64,000 nt of DNA from contig JAKCWG010000850.1 of assembly GCA_021464415.1 (NCBI GenBank), forward strand, positions 62,001 through 126,000. Direction: 5' to 3'. Shown one piece after another: positions 46,096-57,810 of this stretch (position 1 is the first letter of the stretch; each line of letters begins with the position of its first letter). Under the pieces are notes generated by a model. It worked only from the letters and a program-made list of their open reading frames with translations. It ran no database searches and was not told the origin of the DNA. A program made the translations under genes and the position numbers. The DNA comes from Lonicera japonica. Taxonomy: Eukaryota; Streptophyta; Magnoliopsida; Dipsacales; Caprifoliaceae.

Positions 46096-49000
46096 ATGCC
46101 GCCTAGACGTTCAAACCGAAATAGGCCTGTTGTTGATTCCCCTACTGATGAAAGAGAAGGTTCGGGTAGTCGTGATAGCGGTCGTGGTTTCATGTCCTCT
46201 ATGAAGAAGATGATGAAAGAATTTATGGGAGAATTAAAGGTTGTTATTAAAACCTCTTCAGGCTCAACTGCTGGTACTCAGGTGAACCGTCCCCAAACTC
46301 TTAGGGACCTGGATAGTGAAGAGCAGGATGGAAATATAGAGGCTGTGGATATCCAGGGTCAAGGGGTAAATCGGGCGACATTGTTAAGATCGTTTAATCG
46401 TTTGGAACCTGTTATATTTGACGGGACTAGTGGGCCCGAGGAAGCTGAATCGTGGTTGTTCAATGTGAGTGAGAAGCTTGATTTGATCGAAGCTCCTGAT
46501 TCTTTACGCCCTAAGCTAGCAGCTTCTAAACTAACGGGGTTTGCACATGGATGGTGGAGAACTCAAAGTAGGATGGTAGAGATGAACTCATGGCAGGCAT
46601 TTAGTAGGGAATTTGAGAACCAATTTATATCCGATGCCTACCGTAGGAGAAAGAGGGAGGAGCTTCGGATGTTAAGGCAAGAAGGGATGACAGTGGCAAA
46701 ATACCATCAGAAATTTGAGAGTTTGTCTTTACATATGGATCGGCCTTCTGATATGGAGAAGATGAAGGCATTTTTCTTTGGTTTATGGGCAGACTTTCGG
46801 GATGTCCTAAGTGCGTACAACTATTAAACCTATAAGGAAGTGGTTGAGGCTGCTTATTGGAGAGATTCGGTATTAATGGAGCCTAGCAGGGGAAGCTATA
46901 ACAGCCACTCAGATAAGCTCTCCTATACGGCAGATAAAGGGAAGAAAAGAAGTGGATTTGGTAGTTGGGAAAGAAATAAGAAGGCTAAATCGAGTTCAGA
47001 ATCTTCTGGAGGTCTCTACTCTAGCGATGGGGGTAGCAGTACTGGCAGTTTTTCGGGGTCTTGCTATGTTTGTGGACAACAAGGACACCGAGCAAGAAAC
47101 TGTCCAAATAACCCGCAAGTGAACCGGGGAAGTCGTAGTAGGGGTGAAGGTGGCAGTTCTAGCCGAGGTTCAAATCGGGGGCGCATTGGCAATCAGGGCC
47201 GAAGCCAGTCGGGCAGGTTTACTGGCAGATCTTCACAGACAACTAGTCAAGATGTCGAGCAGCAGGCAGCTAGTAGCCGATACCAGTCAAACCAGCTTTC
47301 TTCCCAACAACCATATTACTCCCAGTCACGTCAATCCCACCAGCAATCTTTTTCTGAACCCATGCAGACTCAAGGTCAAGGCAACCAGAGTGGCCGAGTT
47401 TATAACTTGGCAAAAACATCTACTCAAGAGGATCACACAGTGATGGAAGGTAGTCTTATTCTCTTTACTACTGGTGTTAAGGTTCTTTTCGATTCGGGTG
47501 CTTCTCATTCATTTATATCATCAGCATGTTCATTTAGCTTGGGTTTAAAACCTAAGAGCCTTACTTCATCTATCCGTATTAACACGCCCGTGGGGAGTGT
47601 TATTCTCCTTACGCAATATTGTACTGCCATCATTTCTCTACATAGTGACTCTCATATGGAAGATGATTTTGTTCTTATGGATATGGGTTCCTATGATTTG
47701 ATTTTGGGTATGGATTGGTTGTCCAAGTATCGGGCTATCATTGATTGTTATGCTAAGAAGGTGACTGCCTATCATTGGGGCCAAAACTTAGTGTTTTATG
47801 GTGAAAGATACGGGTTATACCCGGTAACTTATGCTTGTAGACGAGAACAGAGGGATTATATGGGATGGTTATGTAGTATTATTGCCGATCATGAGTCTCC
47901 TAAATTGTCCCCTACTGATATACCTGTTGTTACTGAATTCCTGGATGTTTTTCCTGAGGATTTACCGGGCTTACCGCCCCATCGTGAGGTTGAATTCTTT
48001 ATAGATCTTGCTCCAGGGGCTGAACCAGTTTTTATAGCTCCTTATCGAATGGCCCCTGCGGAGTTGAAGGAGTTACGTACACAACTAGATGATCTCCTAG
48101 CCAAGGAATTCATTCGTCCTAGTACCTCTCCTTGGGGAGCCTCTGTCTTGTTTGCTAAAAAGGCAGACGGTTCTCTCCGCATGTGTGTTGACTATCGTCA
48201 ACTGAATCGGCTGACCATTAAGAACAAGTACCCACTCCCACGCATCGACGATTTATTTGATCAGTTACAGGGAGCTTCATTTTTCTCCAAGATTGATCTT
48301 CGGTTGGGCTATCATCAATTAAGAGTCCGAGAGGAAGATATTCCTAAGACCGCCTTCCGTACTCGTTATGGGCACTTCGAGTTTTTAGTTATGCCTTTTA
48401 GGCTAACCAACGCCCCTGCAGCCTTTATGGACTTGATGCAAAGAATCTTTCGTCCGTATCTTGACCAGTTTGTTGTGGTTTTCGTCGACGATATTCTCAT
48501 ATATTCACGTTCTGAGGCTGAGCACATTACTCATCTTAAAACCGCACTACAATTGCTTCGTGAGCACCAACTTTATGCCAAGCTCTCTAAGTGTGATTTT
48601 TGGCAGCAGGAAGTGAAGTTCCTGGGCCACATTGTGAATAGATTTGGAGTTTCAGTGGATTCGGCCAAGGTTGAAGCCGTGTCGAGCTGGAAGAGAACCA
48701 CTAATATTACTGAAATTCGTAGTTTTCTTGGGTTAGCTGGTTACTATCGTCGTTTCATCCAGGATTTTTCCAAGATTGCCTCTTCCTTGACCCGTCTTAC
48801 CCAGAAGGGAGTGCCATTTGTTTGGGATGAAAACTGCGAATATGCTTTCAATGAGCTTAAGCGTCGCCTTACTTCAGCTCCGGTACTCGCTTTACCGCAA
48901 AGGGGTTTAGGCTATGTCATTTATTGCGATGCATCTCGATTAGGGTTAGGATGTGCGCTTATGCAACTGGATCATGTCATCGCTTATGCATCAAGACAAC

Positions 49001-50823
49001 TTAAGACTCATGAGAAGAGTTATCCCACACATGACCTTGAATTGGCAGCAGTAGTATTTGCCTTAAAGATTTGGCGACACTATTTGTATGGTGAGACATT
49101 CGAAATCTTCTCTGATCACAAAAGTTTGAAGTATATCTTCACCCAGAAGGATTTGAACCTGAGACAACGCCGATGGATGGAATATTTAGAAGATTATGAT
49201 TTCACACTACAGTATCACCCGGGAAAAGCAAACGTGGTAGCTGATGCATTGAGTAGAAAATCTCAAGGCTCGGTTTCCTCCTTGAGGTGCCACGAATGGA
49301 GACTCCATCAAGAATTGCAAAGGTATGACTTGGTGGTGAATCGGAGAGATAACATGGCATTTCTGTCTACAATGGTTGTTAGGCCGGTATTGATAAATAA
49401 GGTGATTGAAAGCCAAAGTCAAGATGAAAATCTTGGGTGGTGCCGTAACCGAATATTATCCGGAGAGTACATTGAAGATGTCACCATTGGGCACGGCGGT
49501 GGTATAAGATACAAAGAAAAGTTAGTAGTACCTCAGAACAACGTGGAGTTACAACAAGCGGTATTAGCCGAAGCTCATAATTCAGAATTTTCGATCCATC
49601 CAGGAGGTACCAAAATGTATCGTGATCTAAAGAGAATGTATTGGTGGTCGGGAATGAAGAGGGATGTAGCAAACTTTGTAGCCAAATGCCTTACTTGTCA
49701 AAGGATCAAGATCGAACATCAGAAACCTTCGGGTCCATTGCAACCCTTGCCTATCCCAGAATGGAAGTGGGAGAATGTCACTATGGATTTTCTTATGGGT
49801 TTACCAAAGACTCAGTCGAAAAATGATGCAGTGTGGGTGATAGTCGATAGGTTAACTAAGTCAGCTCATTTCTTGCCTATTCAAGAGAAATTTCCCGTCG
49901 GAAGGTTGGCGAAGATTTATATCAAGGAGATTGTAAGGTTGCACGGTGTTCCGTTAACAGTTGTATCAGACAGAAATCCCCGTTTTACGTCAAAATTTTG
50001 GACAGCCTTACAAAGGAGTCTGGGAACTCAGTTGGACTTCAGTACGGCATACCACCCGCAAACCGACGGGCAATCTGAAAGAACGATTCAGATATTGGAA
50101 GATATGTTGAGAGCCTGTGTGTTGGATCTCAAGGGAAATTGGGATGAGCATCTTCCATTAGTCGAGTTCGCCTATAACAATAGTTTCCAGTCTAGTATTG
50201 GAATTGCACCGTTCGAGGCCCTTTATGGCAGACCTTGCAGGTCCCCTGTGTGTTGGAATGAGGTAGGTGAGTCCACACTCTTGGGACCACAGTTGGTTCA
50301 AGAGACCACGGAAAAGATTAAGTTGATCAAGCAAAGGCTTCAAACAGCCCAGAGTCGTCAGAAATAGTATGCCGATTTGAGAAGGAAACCCTTGGAATTC
50401 GAAGTTGATGATTTCGTTTTCTTGAAAGTGAAGCGCCGTCATAACATTGTCCGATTCAAGAATAAGGGTAAGTTGGCTCCAAGAAACGTTGGACCCTATA
50501 GAATTATCGAGAAGTTGGGAGCTGTGGCGTATCGATTAGAACTTCCTCCTGAACTCGAACGGATGCACAATGTGTTTCATGTGTCCATGCTTCGTCGTTA
50601 TGTTCCTGACCCTTCTCACGTGTTACCAGTTGAAGAGATTGAGATTGATGAGAGCGGAGCATATGAGACCTATCCGGTGCGTATTGAGGACCGCAAAGAG
50701 CAAGTATTGAGGAATCGGGTCATTCCGTTGCTTAAGGTGATCTGGTAATACCATGGCGAGGAAGAAGCCACTTGGGAGTTGGAATCGGAGATTCGTAGCA
50801 AGTATCCTTTCCTTTTCTCCTAA
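46096..50823 (+). pseudogene. gag-pol: Chromoviral gag-pol polyprotein, broken by in-frame stops
   Basis: A single frame from ATG 46096 (MPPRRSNRNRP) to TAA at 50821, about 1,575 codons. It is interrupted by TAA at 46825, TAG at 50365 and TAA at 50746, with no frameshift. Order: retrotransposon gag (46430-46815), zinc knuckle [14 protein letters not shown] (47062-47103), protease with [11 protein letters not shown] (47488), RT with FVDDILIYS (48480), RNase H with [10 protein letters not shown] (48920), integrase zinc finger (H-H-C-C, 49575-49700), integrase core with [15 protein letters not shown] and QTDGQSERT, then a chromodomain-like end (50640-50820) with EEATWELESEIRSKYP. The first stop replaces a Gln-type codon position (CAA to TAA). 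SDRNP replaces the usual SDRDP, but the catalytic Asp before it remains. The final stop codon lies in the target site of the hAT. Confidence 0.92.
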
Positions 50824-50849
50824 GCAATGTTCTAAAAATCGTGAATCGG

Positions 50850-50935
50850 AAATCGGTCGGCAAGGTGGGGAGTGGGGATTTTTCATTTTATCGGGGATTT
50901 ATCGGGGATAAATCGGAAAAAATCGGATATGCACT
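50850..50935. repeat. Left subterminal repeats of the hAT
   Basis: Repeated words ATCGGTCGG, TATCGGGGATTTATCGGGGA, and ATAAATCGGAAAAAATCGG. Mirror-image words occur at 54668-54840. Such clusters are known transposase binding regions in hAT elements; here this is inference. Confidence 0.7.
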
Positions 50936-51187
50936 ATTCACCATATAAATAATATATTATATAACAATATCCTAAATAAAACATAATAGTAGCAAAATGG
51001 ACATTAATATATTAATAGAAACAAAGTACCAAGCACGTAGAAACATAGTACATGTAATATTATGCAATCTCAAAAGTAGAAACATAGAATAAATAGTACT
51101 AAGTAGTAAAACATAAGCATGCCAAAAGCCAAAAGATTCAAAACTCAAAGTAATAAAAATATAAAATAGTAGGCAATCAACTAAAGT

Positions 51188-53724
51188 CTAAAGCTCATAT
51201 TCTTCTTCTCCATATCCTTCATTGACCCTCTCTCCATCGGACTCAAATTCATATTCTTCATTCCCGTCATCTTCCGACTCTTCTTCCGATGCAAAGTCAT
51301 CTTCATGAAGTTCTCGTACAACAGGGATAGGTATAGGTACTTCGGCATTTGCCACATTTCTAGAACTTCTTCTCATTTGTAGGACATCATCCGCTCCACT
51401 TGCTTCTCCAACTTGTTCCCAAGTTAGTCCCGAATTTTCTTCATCTTCTTCATCTTCTCCACCTTCAACAATCCATGATTGCGCTTTACTAGCGTCACTT
51501 GCCAATAAAACATCAATGTCTTTCTCCTTTGCCCTTTTCTTTTTGTTGAGAAGCTTAGAATTAAATTGAACATAGACAAGATTATTCAACCGTGTTGAAT
51601 CTAGTCTATTCCTCTTTTTAGTATGTATCTACACAAAAAAATAAAATATGAAATATAAAATTTAAATTTTTTAAAAGAAGAAAATTATACTAAAATACTA
51701 AATAGTTTAATACTAACTAAAATTCCAAAGCCACTTACGCCTTCAAAAGTACTCCAATTTCTTTCACACCCGGATGAACTAGTGGTTAACGAGAGGATTT
51801 TCAAAGCCATCGATTGCAAGTTAGGAACTCCATTGCCATAGATACTCCACCATCCAACTATTCATTAAAGAAACTTAAATATATATAATAAAAAAACTAA
51901 AATATTAAATAAAGTGCATGCAAAGTGAAGAAATATACCCGGATCAAAGTTGTCATCATTCTTGGTGCACCCGGATGCGGCCAATTGTTTCCCAAACGTA
52001 CCCTCTTTTCTTAAATATTTCCACAACTCCACATTGCTAATAATGCTTTGTTTTTCAATATCGTCTTTAAAGAAAGTTTCAACACAAGTTAAAAAACCAT
52101 CCATGACGACTTGATCCTTGTGTATGTTGGCATCCTTGTAGAAGTAGTATGGATTCAATATATAACCCGCCAAATGTAATGGACTATCAAGCCGACCTTC
52201 GGATTTTGCATCAATAATTTCTAAGATTGGGCGATAATGAGTCTCCACATTCTTAAATGCCTCTTTGATGTCATTTTTTGCTTTTTGTAACTCACCATAT
52301 AAAAACCCCATTGCCGGCTTTTTATCTCCATCCGCAATACGAAGTACTTTTACTAAAGGAGCAAACACTTTCAAACACAAAGACACACCATTCCAGAAGG
52401 TCATACTTAAGATGGTGGCACTCGCAACTTTCCCTTTTGCGCTTTTAGACCATTTACAACTTCCCCACTCATCACTAGTAAACATTAGCCTCAACTTATC
52501 TTTTTTTTCTATTATACTTTGTAAAGTGAGAAAAGCAGTAGCAAATCTAGTAACCCCCGGCCTAACAATATCCCTTTTCTTCGTGAACTTCCTCATAAGT
52601 GACAATGTCTTATGATGTGCATAAATAAAGATAGTTAATGTCTTTGCCTTCTCAATCAATCCTTTAAACCTCGATTGCTTACCAATGCCTTCAAGCATGA
52701 GGTTTAATGTGTGAGTGGCACAAGAAGTCCAAAACATTGTTGGCCTCTTTGCCTTTAACAAGTCCGCCGCGGCCATATTATTTGTGGCATTGTCGGTCAC
52801 CACTTGAACAACATATTGTAGCCCAATTTCATCAATAAATTTATCAACGTAATTAAAAATGTACTCACCCGTATGTGCCGACTCCGAGTCTTCTTGGGAA
52901 GAAACAAAAGTAGTGCCCTCCTTACAATTAACACATAAATTCATGACACTCCTCCTCTTTCGATCGCTCCAAGCATCGGTCATTATTGAACAACCGTTTA
53001 CTTTCCATTCTTCTTCTTGTTTCTTGAGTGACAATTTTGTTCTTTCAACCTCTTCTTTTAATAACGGCTCCCTCAACATGTATTGACTTGGAGGTCGATA
53101 ACCCGGGCCAAATTGACCGACCGCTTCGCAAAATCTCTTGAAACTATCATTATCAATTGCATTGAATGGAATCCCGGACTCATATACCCATCTTGCTAAA
53201 ATTTGATGCACACTATGTGCTCTTTCTTTAAAAAGTGTTTCATTCAAGTTTGATTGCCGCATCTTCTTCGCTTCACCCATTGAAGAATCCGGATTTATTT
53301 TACTAGCATATCTATCAATTGGCCCAAGGTAGTGAGGATTTTTCCTTGAACCCAACTCTCCTTCATCTTCTTCATCAATAACATTAATTTGCACTTCCGA
53401 CCTAACTTCATTTTCATGTTTTCTCTTCTCTAACTTCTTGTGTTTTGAAGCCATTAAGTCTTTTGAACACTTTTCTTGATCTTCTTTGGTGGACTTTGGA
53501 CACTTACTTACATTTCCGGAGATGTGGGCGATGTGTTGCTTGATTCGATATATCCCACCCGACATCTCCTTTCCGCACAATTTACACTTCACTTGGAGAC
53601 TATTCCCCGGTTTTACTTCGGTCGCATAGTCCCACCCAATATTAGTTGAATCGGGTTTCAAGCGGGTGCTAGTGGCTGATGCCGTTGATGAATTAGATGC
53701 GGCCGAAGAAGAAGAAGTATTCAT
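51188..53724 (-). CDS. hAT-family transposase (BED finger, DUF659, hAT dimerisation)
   Basis: Three exons: 53724-51939, 51857-51739 and 51628-51188, joined by GT-AG introns. The total is 2,346 nt, exactly 782 codons, with no stop inside: a 781-aa protein. It catalyses cut-and-paste transposition in the nucleus. The BED-type zinc finger has C47, C50, H64/H67 and C75. A DUF659-type region contains D250 (MTDAWSD) and D311 (VVTDNATNN), the first two acidic residues of the hAT catalytic triad. CATHTLNL follows. Exon 2 holds the dimerisation region with SSGCERNWS, whose E627 is the expected third residue. The C-terminus is acidic and unstructured. Start: ATG 53724; upstream frame lacks an ATG in good context. 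Length is within the usual 650-850 aa for plant hAT transposases. Introns were assigned by eye. Confidence 0.9.
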
Positions 53725-54377
53725 ACTACACAAAATCCGATTAAAATTACTGGACAATTCAAAACAAAGAAGCAGATTGACAGAGAAAATTCGAAATTTG
53801 TGAACTAGAGCAGCAGATAGCAGCAGATTAAAATTCAAATTACTTGACAAATTTGAAACAGAGCAGTAGAGAGACAGACATAGAATTCGAATTTAGAAAA
53901 ATTTTAAATTCAAATGGAGTAGCAGATAGTAGCAGTGAGCAGCTAAAATAGAGCAAAACTTGAACAAAAATTCAAAACACCATAGCAACACTTGATCAAA
54001 AATTCAAAACCGAGCAAAACTTGAGAGGTCAAACTTCGAAACAGACCAGCAGAGACAGAACTCATATTTACAGAATAACAGGTTTATCCAAAATGGTGTT
54101 GTCGAAATCCAGTTCAGGTGAAAATTGCTTACTATAATATTGTTGTAAATTACATAATTCCTTGTTGGTCCTTGGTTAATTGCTTTATCGGAATTAGCCC
54201 CAAAATTCGAAATACATCCAAAATTTCTCACATGAAGTTATGAACTAAAAGAATATCAAACCAACAATAACTTACTTCTTGGCCTTGACTCGACAAACAG
54301 AGCAGTCAACTGGGAGAGACCGAGAGAGGAACACGCCGAGTGAGACTGAGAGATGGAGAGGGGTACAGCCGTACAGG
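53725..54377 (-). other. 5' region of the hAT transposase gene
   Basis: AT-rich leader with repeated AGCAGATAGCAGC and ACAGAGCAG words. A reverse frame at 54004-54231 has no motif. A leader intron is possible but cannot be decided. Confidence 0.4.
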
Positions 54378-54545
54378 GAGGTTGAGGTCGAGTCGTCGTC
54401 GTGTGAGAGAGAGAAATAGCGAGGTCGAGGTCGAGTCGTCGTCATGTGAGAGAGAGAAGTGGTGAGTCGTCGTCGTGTGAGAGAGAGAAATGGTGAGCTT
54501 GAGGTCGAGTCGTCGTTGTGTGTGAGAGAGAGAGGAACGACGAAG
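54378..54545. repeat. GTCGAGTCGTCGTC minisatellite in the hAT leader
   Basis: About four diverged units of 40-50 bp with the consensus GAGGTCGAGTCGTCGTCGTG followed by TGAGAGAGAGAAATGGT. Located between the transposase start and the right terminal repeat, so probably in the promoter or leader. Confidence 0.75.
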
Positions 54546-54667
54546 AGCGAGAGTGAGAGATAGAGAGAGGAACGGCGATGTCGAGTGTGGGAGTCGTCGA
54601 TGAGGAGAGAACGAATAGGGTTTGGGATTAAAAACGTCGTCGTTTGAGTTTGGAACGTTAAAAAAAA

Positions 54668-54840
54668 AAAGGTTCAATTTATCGCCGATTGGTTTTATCG
54701 CGATTTATCGGCGATAAATTGCCGATAAAATGCCGATTTCTCTCCGGCCGATATAATGAACCGATTACGTAAAATCCGATCGGCACAGTGCCGATTTCCG
54801 ATAAATCGGGGATAAATCGGGGATAAAATCCGATTTTTAG
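54668..54840. repeat. Right subterminal repeats of the hAT
   Basis: Dense copies of TTTATCG, CCGATTT and GATAAAATGCCGATT-like words, ending CCGATAAATCGGGGATAAAT directly before the terminal inverted repeat. Counterpart of the left cluster. Confidence 0.75.
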
Positions 54841-54916
54841 AACACTGCTCCTAAGGTAATCTTTCTTATCTTTTCTATTTTTCTAACGTTTTAAATTTCG
54901 AGGACGAAATTCTTAT

Positions 54917-54929
54917 AAGGAGGGGAGAT
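54917..54929 (+). promoter_or_regulatory. Polypurine tract of element 3
   Basis: AAGGAGGGGAGAT directly before the 3' LTR, downstream of the conserved TTTCGAGGACGAAATTC. Confidence 0.8.
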
Positions 54930-57267
54930 TGTAACATCCCATGTTTTAATTACATTTGATTTAGCTCATTTTTTTTAGTTTAACACTTAGTCCTTATTAT
55001 TTTAAGCTCGAACACTTTCTTAAAATTTTTGGGAGATCCAAAAATTTACTTCGTCGCTTCTATAGTGTCCTATTATATATTTAAAAATATTCTGAAAAGT
55101 TTCGTCACTATCGGAATTGAAACGAGTATTAATGTGGCAATTTTTAACGAACCCAAAATTTTTGGTTATCGGTTGATTTTCAGTCAACTTTAGTCACTCA
55201 TAACTTCTTCAATTTTTATCCAAATCCAACTTCGTGAACTACTGTAGTTTCATCATATTCCCGCCTACAACTTTCGTGTTTTGACCAAAATCTAATTCAC
55301 CCTCCTTGTTGGCCAAAACTGAGCTCGAAGTCAGGCGATTGAAAAAAAAAACTGCACTATCAGATTTCTGTTGCATTTCAGCACAGCACTGACTTTGATC
55401 AAATTCTGGTATTAATGTGTCCAGAATTTGGTGAAATGTCCTTCAGTAAAGTTGTAGAACTTTGAATTACCTTTCCGTTGATATAAAGATCATCCCGATC
55501 GGAGTTCCGAGCAAGGAGTTACGACCAAATTACTAGCAGTAACCCCATAGCCTCGTTTTTAACGCCCAGTTTTCGTTTTTAATCTTTTTAAACCCATTTC
55601 TCCACCATTGCAGCTCAGTTTCGAGGGTGAGAGACCTCAGGTCTTTTATAGAGAGAGAGAGGGTGATTCTTGGTGGATTATTGGAGATCTATAGCTTAAA
55701 ACTCAAGCTTCTCATCCGAAAGTGCAGAATCTTCATCTTCTTCGCGCTCTTATCTCATTTCCAGGCTTGCATGTGCGTAGTGGAGGGTCTCTAGAGCTCA
55801 GCTAGGCCATAAAGCTCTGTCCTTCTAGTTATTCAGGTGGGAACTTCCCCTTCATCTTTCATTTCTTGGATGTATGGATTGTTAGATTGATAGTTTAGCC
55901 ATTTCGGTACCAAGAACACCCCTTTTTCTCTGCATGTGTTAGAATAAACTGATTTTATTTAGATCTGAGCTTACATATGAAATTTTATAATGCTATTAGT
56001 GCTGTGTATGAAGGTGAATCATCATGCATGTTTGTATTTTCGGGTAAATCATGGAAATTAGTACCGAAATGGCTAGAAATTAAGCCTTGTATGTCTAAAA
56101 ATCTCTAAACTCCAAAGCTTGATCAAATTTCCATAATTTAAAATGATTCTATATGTGTTATAAAATCTGCCATTGGACATATATGGGTGGTTCTATGTCA
56201 CTCTAATGAGACCATCACTTTGAACTCATACTATGCCTAACTAATTATGAATATGAGATTTTCCTTGCATAGAATGTGTATGTTGTATGTTATAATTGTA
56301 CTTTATAATTAAAATTCTATATTTTCCAGAAATATGATGAAGAAATGTTGGCCTTCAAATATGAGATTTTAGCTTATACCAAGATTTGTTAATAGTTATA
56401 CGTAGCTACGGTAACTACATATGTGAGATCATAATTGTAATGTTGTAATTCTATTTTCTCATAAATTTTATGATAAGCTTGGAACTATCTTTGATAACAC
56501 TCGTGTTGCGCGTATATTATTGAGATTGTTGGAACCGGATCGGCACCGGTATAGAAATGCCTGAGTTATGATATTGCACAGACCCATGGGCAAGATGGGG
56601 TGCCGTTAAACCTGGTTACCAGTGCACAGGCCCACGGTTTGAGGTGGGGTGTGTATGTGAGCATGTATTCCGTCTAGTACCGGTATTAGGTCGAGGAGGA
56701 GGAGGAGGTGGATGGACGTGTGTGCTATGATTAAGAGTGTGATGTATCGATCATAATTGGATTATAATGGTATACAATAATTGGTTTTCTTAATAAATTG
56801 ATGACTACTGGGTAACATTATTAGCAGGCAATAATTATATAATTTATTTTTTATGGATTTAGTTGTTATTTTAGTTATGTTATGAGTTTGTAGTATTTTT
56901 AATATTTAGTTTGGGAACCTTGTATCATCTTTGGAAGTATGTATTATTATTGTGGAACTTGGTTGTATTTCATTCCTAGTCTTGGATGATTATGTTTGAA
57001 TCATTGTATTAGACCTCTTTCGTAACTTGGATTTCGGTTCGTAGTTGAACCTTGTTATGTATTTTGCCTGTTGGATTACTAAGGTTTGATTTTTATCAGA
57101 CGGTGTTGTATTCCATACCCTTCTGTTGTTAAGGTTTATTGAACAGGGTGGATTTCCTTGTATTTATGGATATTTCGTGCCGAAATTTTGTTAGATTTTC
57201 CTTACTTTTCCGCTGTTAATTTTATACAGCATCCGTTAACACCTGCTTATTTAGGCGGGTTGTTACA
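54930..57267 (+). repeat. 3' LTR of element 3
   Basis: 2,338 bp, TGTAACATCCC to GGTTGTTACA, followed by the target duplication CCAAC. I count roughly 40 differences from the 5' LTR. The small frame at 57158-57346 crosses the LTR edge and is not a gene. Confidence 0.93.
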
Positions 57268-57272
57268 CCAAC

Positions 57273-57671
57273 AGTCCAACAGCACGATTTGTAACGTCTG
57301 CGGAGAGGGTGTGGGTGAGGTGAGGCATGAATTGGTATGGTGGTAATTGGCATGTAGCCATGAGAGAGCCGGGTATGAGGCCTTGTGTGATGATTGGCTC
57401 ATGTATGTGTATTTGTTATTGTTCTATCGATTCACAGATTCATCTTTATTCTCTGTATATGGTTTACTTCCCATACATGTTTTTCATGTACAGGTGCTCG
57501 CGGTGAGGATGCGGGATGGGACAGTGAGAGCTCGTGGGAGAATTTTAGGGATTATTATAGTTTAGAGGTTGTAGAATTTGATTCTGTTGTATTTTGGGAA
57601 CTCTATTGTATTAACAGATAATCTATATCCTATTTATTCATTTCTTATCGCCCCCAAGGGCGGGGCATTAC
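57273..57671 (+). repeat. 5' LTR of element 4, right part
   Basis: Resumes after element 3 with AGTCCAACAGCACGATTTGT and matches 58976-59374. Ends CGGGGCATTACA. Frames here (57347-57621) read LTR sequence shared with 59029-59267 and carry no domain. Confidence 0.85.
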
Positions 57672-57810
57672 ATTTGGTATCAGAGCTTGGATTGCGATAA
57701 CCCTTGGCCTTTGGGTGAGAGATGGGTAGATTTTTCGTAGGATGCGTTTGAGAGATTATTGCGGTGCTAAGAAATTTCGAGGGCGAAATTTTTATTCAGT
57801 GGGGGAGAAT
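57672..57810 (+). other. Whole internal region of element 4 (PBS to PPT)
   Basis: 139 bp. TGGTATCAGAGC at 57674 is a 12-base match to the initiator tRNA-Met primer site. AGTGGGGGAGAA at 57799 is the polypurine tract, preceded by TTTCGAGGGCGAAATTTTTA. gag and pol are entirely missing, the junction lying near 57768. Confidence 0.8.

Larger units (their letters stand above)
50825..54847 (-). mobile_element. hAT DNA transposon, apparently complete
   Basis: 4,023 bp with an 8-bp target duplication CTCCTAAG (50817-50824 and 54848-54855) and 17-bp terminal inverted repeats CARTGTTCTAAAAATCG, one mismatch between ends. Both ends carry iterated subterminal motifs around TCGGGGATAAATCGG. One transposase gene lies on the minus strand. 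It is inserted just after the integrase stop codon of element 3. Intact frame and perfect duplication suggest a recent insertion and possible autonomy. Confidence 0.93.
43430..57267 (+). mobile_element. Element 3: Tekay/Del-type chromoviral Ty3-gypsy retrotransposon
   Basis: 13.8 kb including a 4-kb hAT. Target duplication CCAAC (43425-43429 and 57268-57272). The LTRs are both exactly 2,338 bp and about 98% identical by eye. It has a tRNA-iMet-type primer site with one change, one gag-pol frame with in-frame stops, a polypurine tract AAGGAGGGGAGA at 54917 and the TTTCGAGGACGAAATTC pre-PPT motif. The C-terminal chromodomain-like segment and long LTRs point to the Tekay (Del) clade. Confidence 0.93.

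Noticed and set aside
50377..50748. Separate small gene after the integrase
   Set aside because: It is in frame with the upstream polyprotein after one TAG and contains the integrase C-terminus and chromodomain start.
54306..54677. Ser/Leu-rich frame upstream of the hAT gene as an extra exon
   Set aside because: It is the reverse reading of the GTCGTC/GAGAGA minisatellite and overlaps the terminal region of the transposon.
57347..57621. Small genes near 57.4 kb and 59.1 kb with similar proteins
   Set aside because: They are the two LTRs of element 4; the similarity is LTR identity, not a gene family.
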